A stretch of 64,000 nt of DNA from Bidens hawaiensis (taxonomy: Eukaryota; Streptophyta; Magnoliopsida; Asterales; Asteraceae), in NCBI GenBank assembly GCA_021521415.1, contig JAIQDT010001136.1, positions 434,001 through 498,000 on the forward strand. Reading direction: 5' to 3'. Both the position numbers and the translations under genes were made by a program. This document shows, piece by piece, positions 63,505-64,000 of the stretch (the stretch's first letter is position 1; every line of letters starts with the position of its first letter). The notes under the pieces were generated by a model that saw nothing but the letters and a program-made list of their open reading frames with translations, had not been told where the DNA came from and ran no database searches.

Positions 63505-63706
63505 TACTCGCGATGTTTTGACCTTGTCGCGAGAAAGGCTGACCCTAAAAAAACTCTTTCACTATTCACCAACACTTTTCAACTTTCACTCTCTCTCTCT
63601 TCTCTCTCATTTTTATCCTCTCAAATCCTAATCTTTTCTTCAAATCTTCAACAATCCGGCACTCTATATCACATTTGATGATGAATCCAGATCCCACACC
63701 CTCGGT
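63505..63706 (+). promoter_or_regulatory. 5' exon of the extra ORF, host SIRE-like element
   Basis: An inverted pair CTCGCGA...TCGCGAG (about 63507-63533) precedes GACCCTAAAAAAACTC, aligned with the TATA segment GACCCTATATAAAG of the younger element; here the TATA has decayed. A CT-rich leader follows, then ATG ATG at 63678-63683 opening MMNPDPTPS, which ends exactly at TCG/GTATAAC (63704/63705). The donor heptamer and Pro-rich start match the inverted copy at 6445. The body of the extra ORF would lie beyond 64000. Confidence 0.5.
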
Positions 63707-64000
63707 ATAACATCATAACATCATCAGTTCATCCTTTCATCTATATGTTTATGGGTTCACGGAGTTCGAGGCGGCGGTTCATATGAACCGTCGGCTAGAT
63801 CTGGAAATAGATCTTCAAAATATGTTGTTAAATCATAATTATAAACTATTATTAGGCTTCTAGAACTTGATTATCATCATCAATTGTTAGTTTTAGGTTT
63901 CTTTTGAAAAGTTTGTAGATCTAGGGTTAGTCCATGGGTTCAAGGGTCCGATTGACCAAGCAAACCAAAGGGTTTCTCTCTCAAACCCTCCAGAACTTCG
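63707..64000 (+). other. Predicted intron start upstream of extra ORF, to window end
   Basis: No coding frame. It lies downstream of the GTATAAC donor. It includes the short inverted words GGCGGTTCATATGAACCGTC (about 63771-63790). Cut by the window end. Confidence 0.35.

Larger units (their letters stand above)
42059..64000 (+). mobile_element. SIRE-like Copia element, host of a nested insertion, 3' end beyond window
   Basis: LTR 42059-42460, primer site, repeat-rich leader, gag 43053-43943 continued at 56203 after the nested element, pol to about 62022, a 1.4-kb spacer, and a TATA-like motif with 5' exon at 63541-63706. It is the same family as the inverted copies at 1480-8523 and 13735-24333. 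Without the 12.25-kb insertion at least 9.7 kb of it is in the window; the extra ORF and 3' LTR must lie to the right. Genes carry several stops and frameshifts. Confidence 0.85.

Noticed and set aside
63421..63678. 85-codon ORF upstream of the 5' exon
   Set aside because: Runs through the promoter-like and CT-rich leader region; no homologue in the two other copies.

Overview
The window is plant nuclear DNA, most probably from an Asteraceae species. The grounds are family resemblance (an S-domain receptor kinase, SIRE-like Copia elements carrying a long extra ORF after pol, CACTA and Mutator-like elements); no species marker is present. It holds one host gene, which is broken, in a landscape of nested transposable elements.

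Region 1-29534 is a G-type lectin S-receptor-like kinase pseudogene on the + strand. Seven exon pieces remain: the end of the PAN exon (1-137), the transmembrane exon (12066-12203), the juxtamembrane/P-loop exon (12326-12482) and four kinase exons (28265-29534). Every splice junction keeps phase. A TGA in the PAN exon (56-58) and a one-base loss near 12367 break the frame. Intron 1 is swollen by an old Tork-type Copia (216-12049, TSD TTATG) that contains a 5'-truncated, inverted SIRE-like Copia (1480-8523) and a small CACTA-like element. Intron 3 (12483-28264) holds a second inverted SIRE-like copy (13735-24333), itself hit by a 2.3-kb Ty3-type solo LTR (TSD TGGAG) and a 1-kb LTR-like insertion, then a Mutator-like element (25129-26225, 9-bp TSD) and a Copia-type LTR next to exon 4.

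Region 31328-41661 is a CACTA transposon with both 13-bp ends, a TAT target duplication, subterminal repeats, a degraded TNP2-type transposase gene on the - strand and remains of a TNPA-like gene. It has a Helitron-like insertion.

Region 42059-64000 is a third member of the same SIRE-like family, on the + strand, running past the window end. Its gag is split by a younger, related but distinct SIRE-like element (43944-56197). That element has two 412-bp LTRs differing at 6 sites, TSD AGGCA, gag and pol with in-frame TAG stops and a frameshift, and an uninterrupted 962-codon extra ORF between pol and the 3' LTR.

The most interesting structure is this extra ORF cassette. In three elements a TATA-like motif and a 5' exon with a consensus splice donor lie between pol and the extra ORF. 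In the young element the intron (52284-52823) ends two bases before the ATG and is filled with GCGAAGTT/AACTTCGC inverted repeats. The same word also fills the element's LTR and leader, and reappears in the unrelated Ty3-type solo LTR. This suggests a separately transcribed, spliced accessory gene with a repeated regulatory or structural word.
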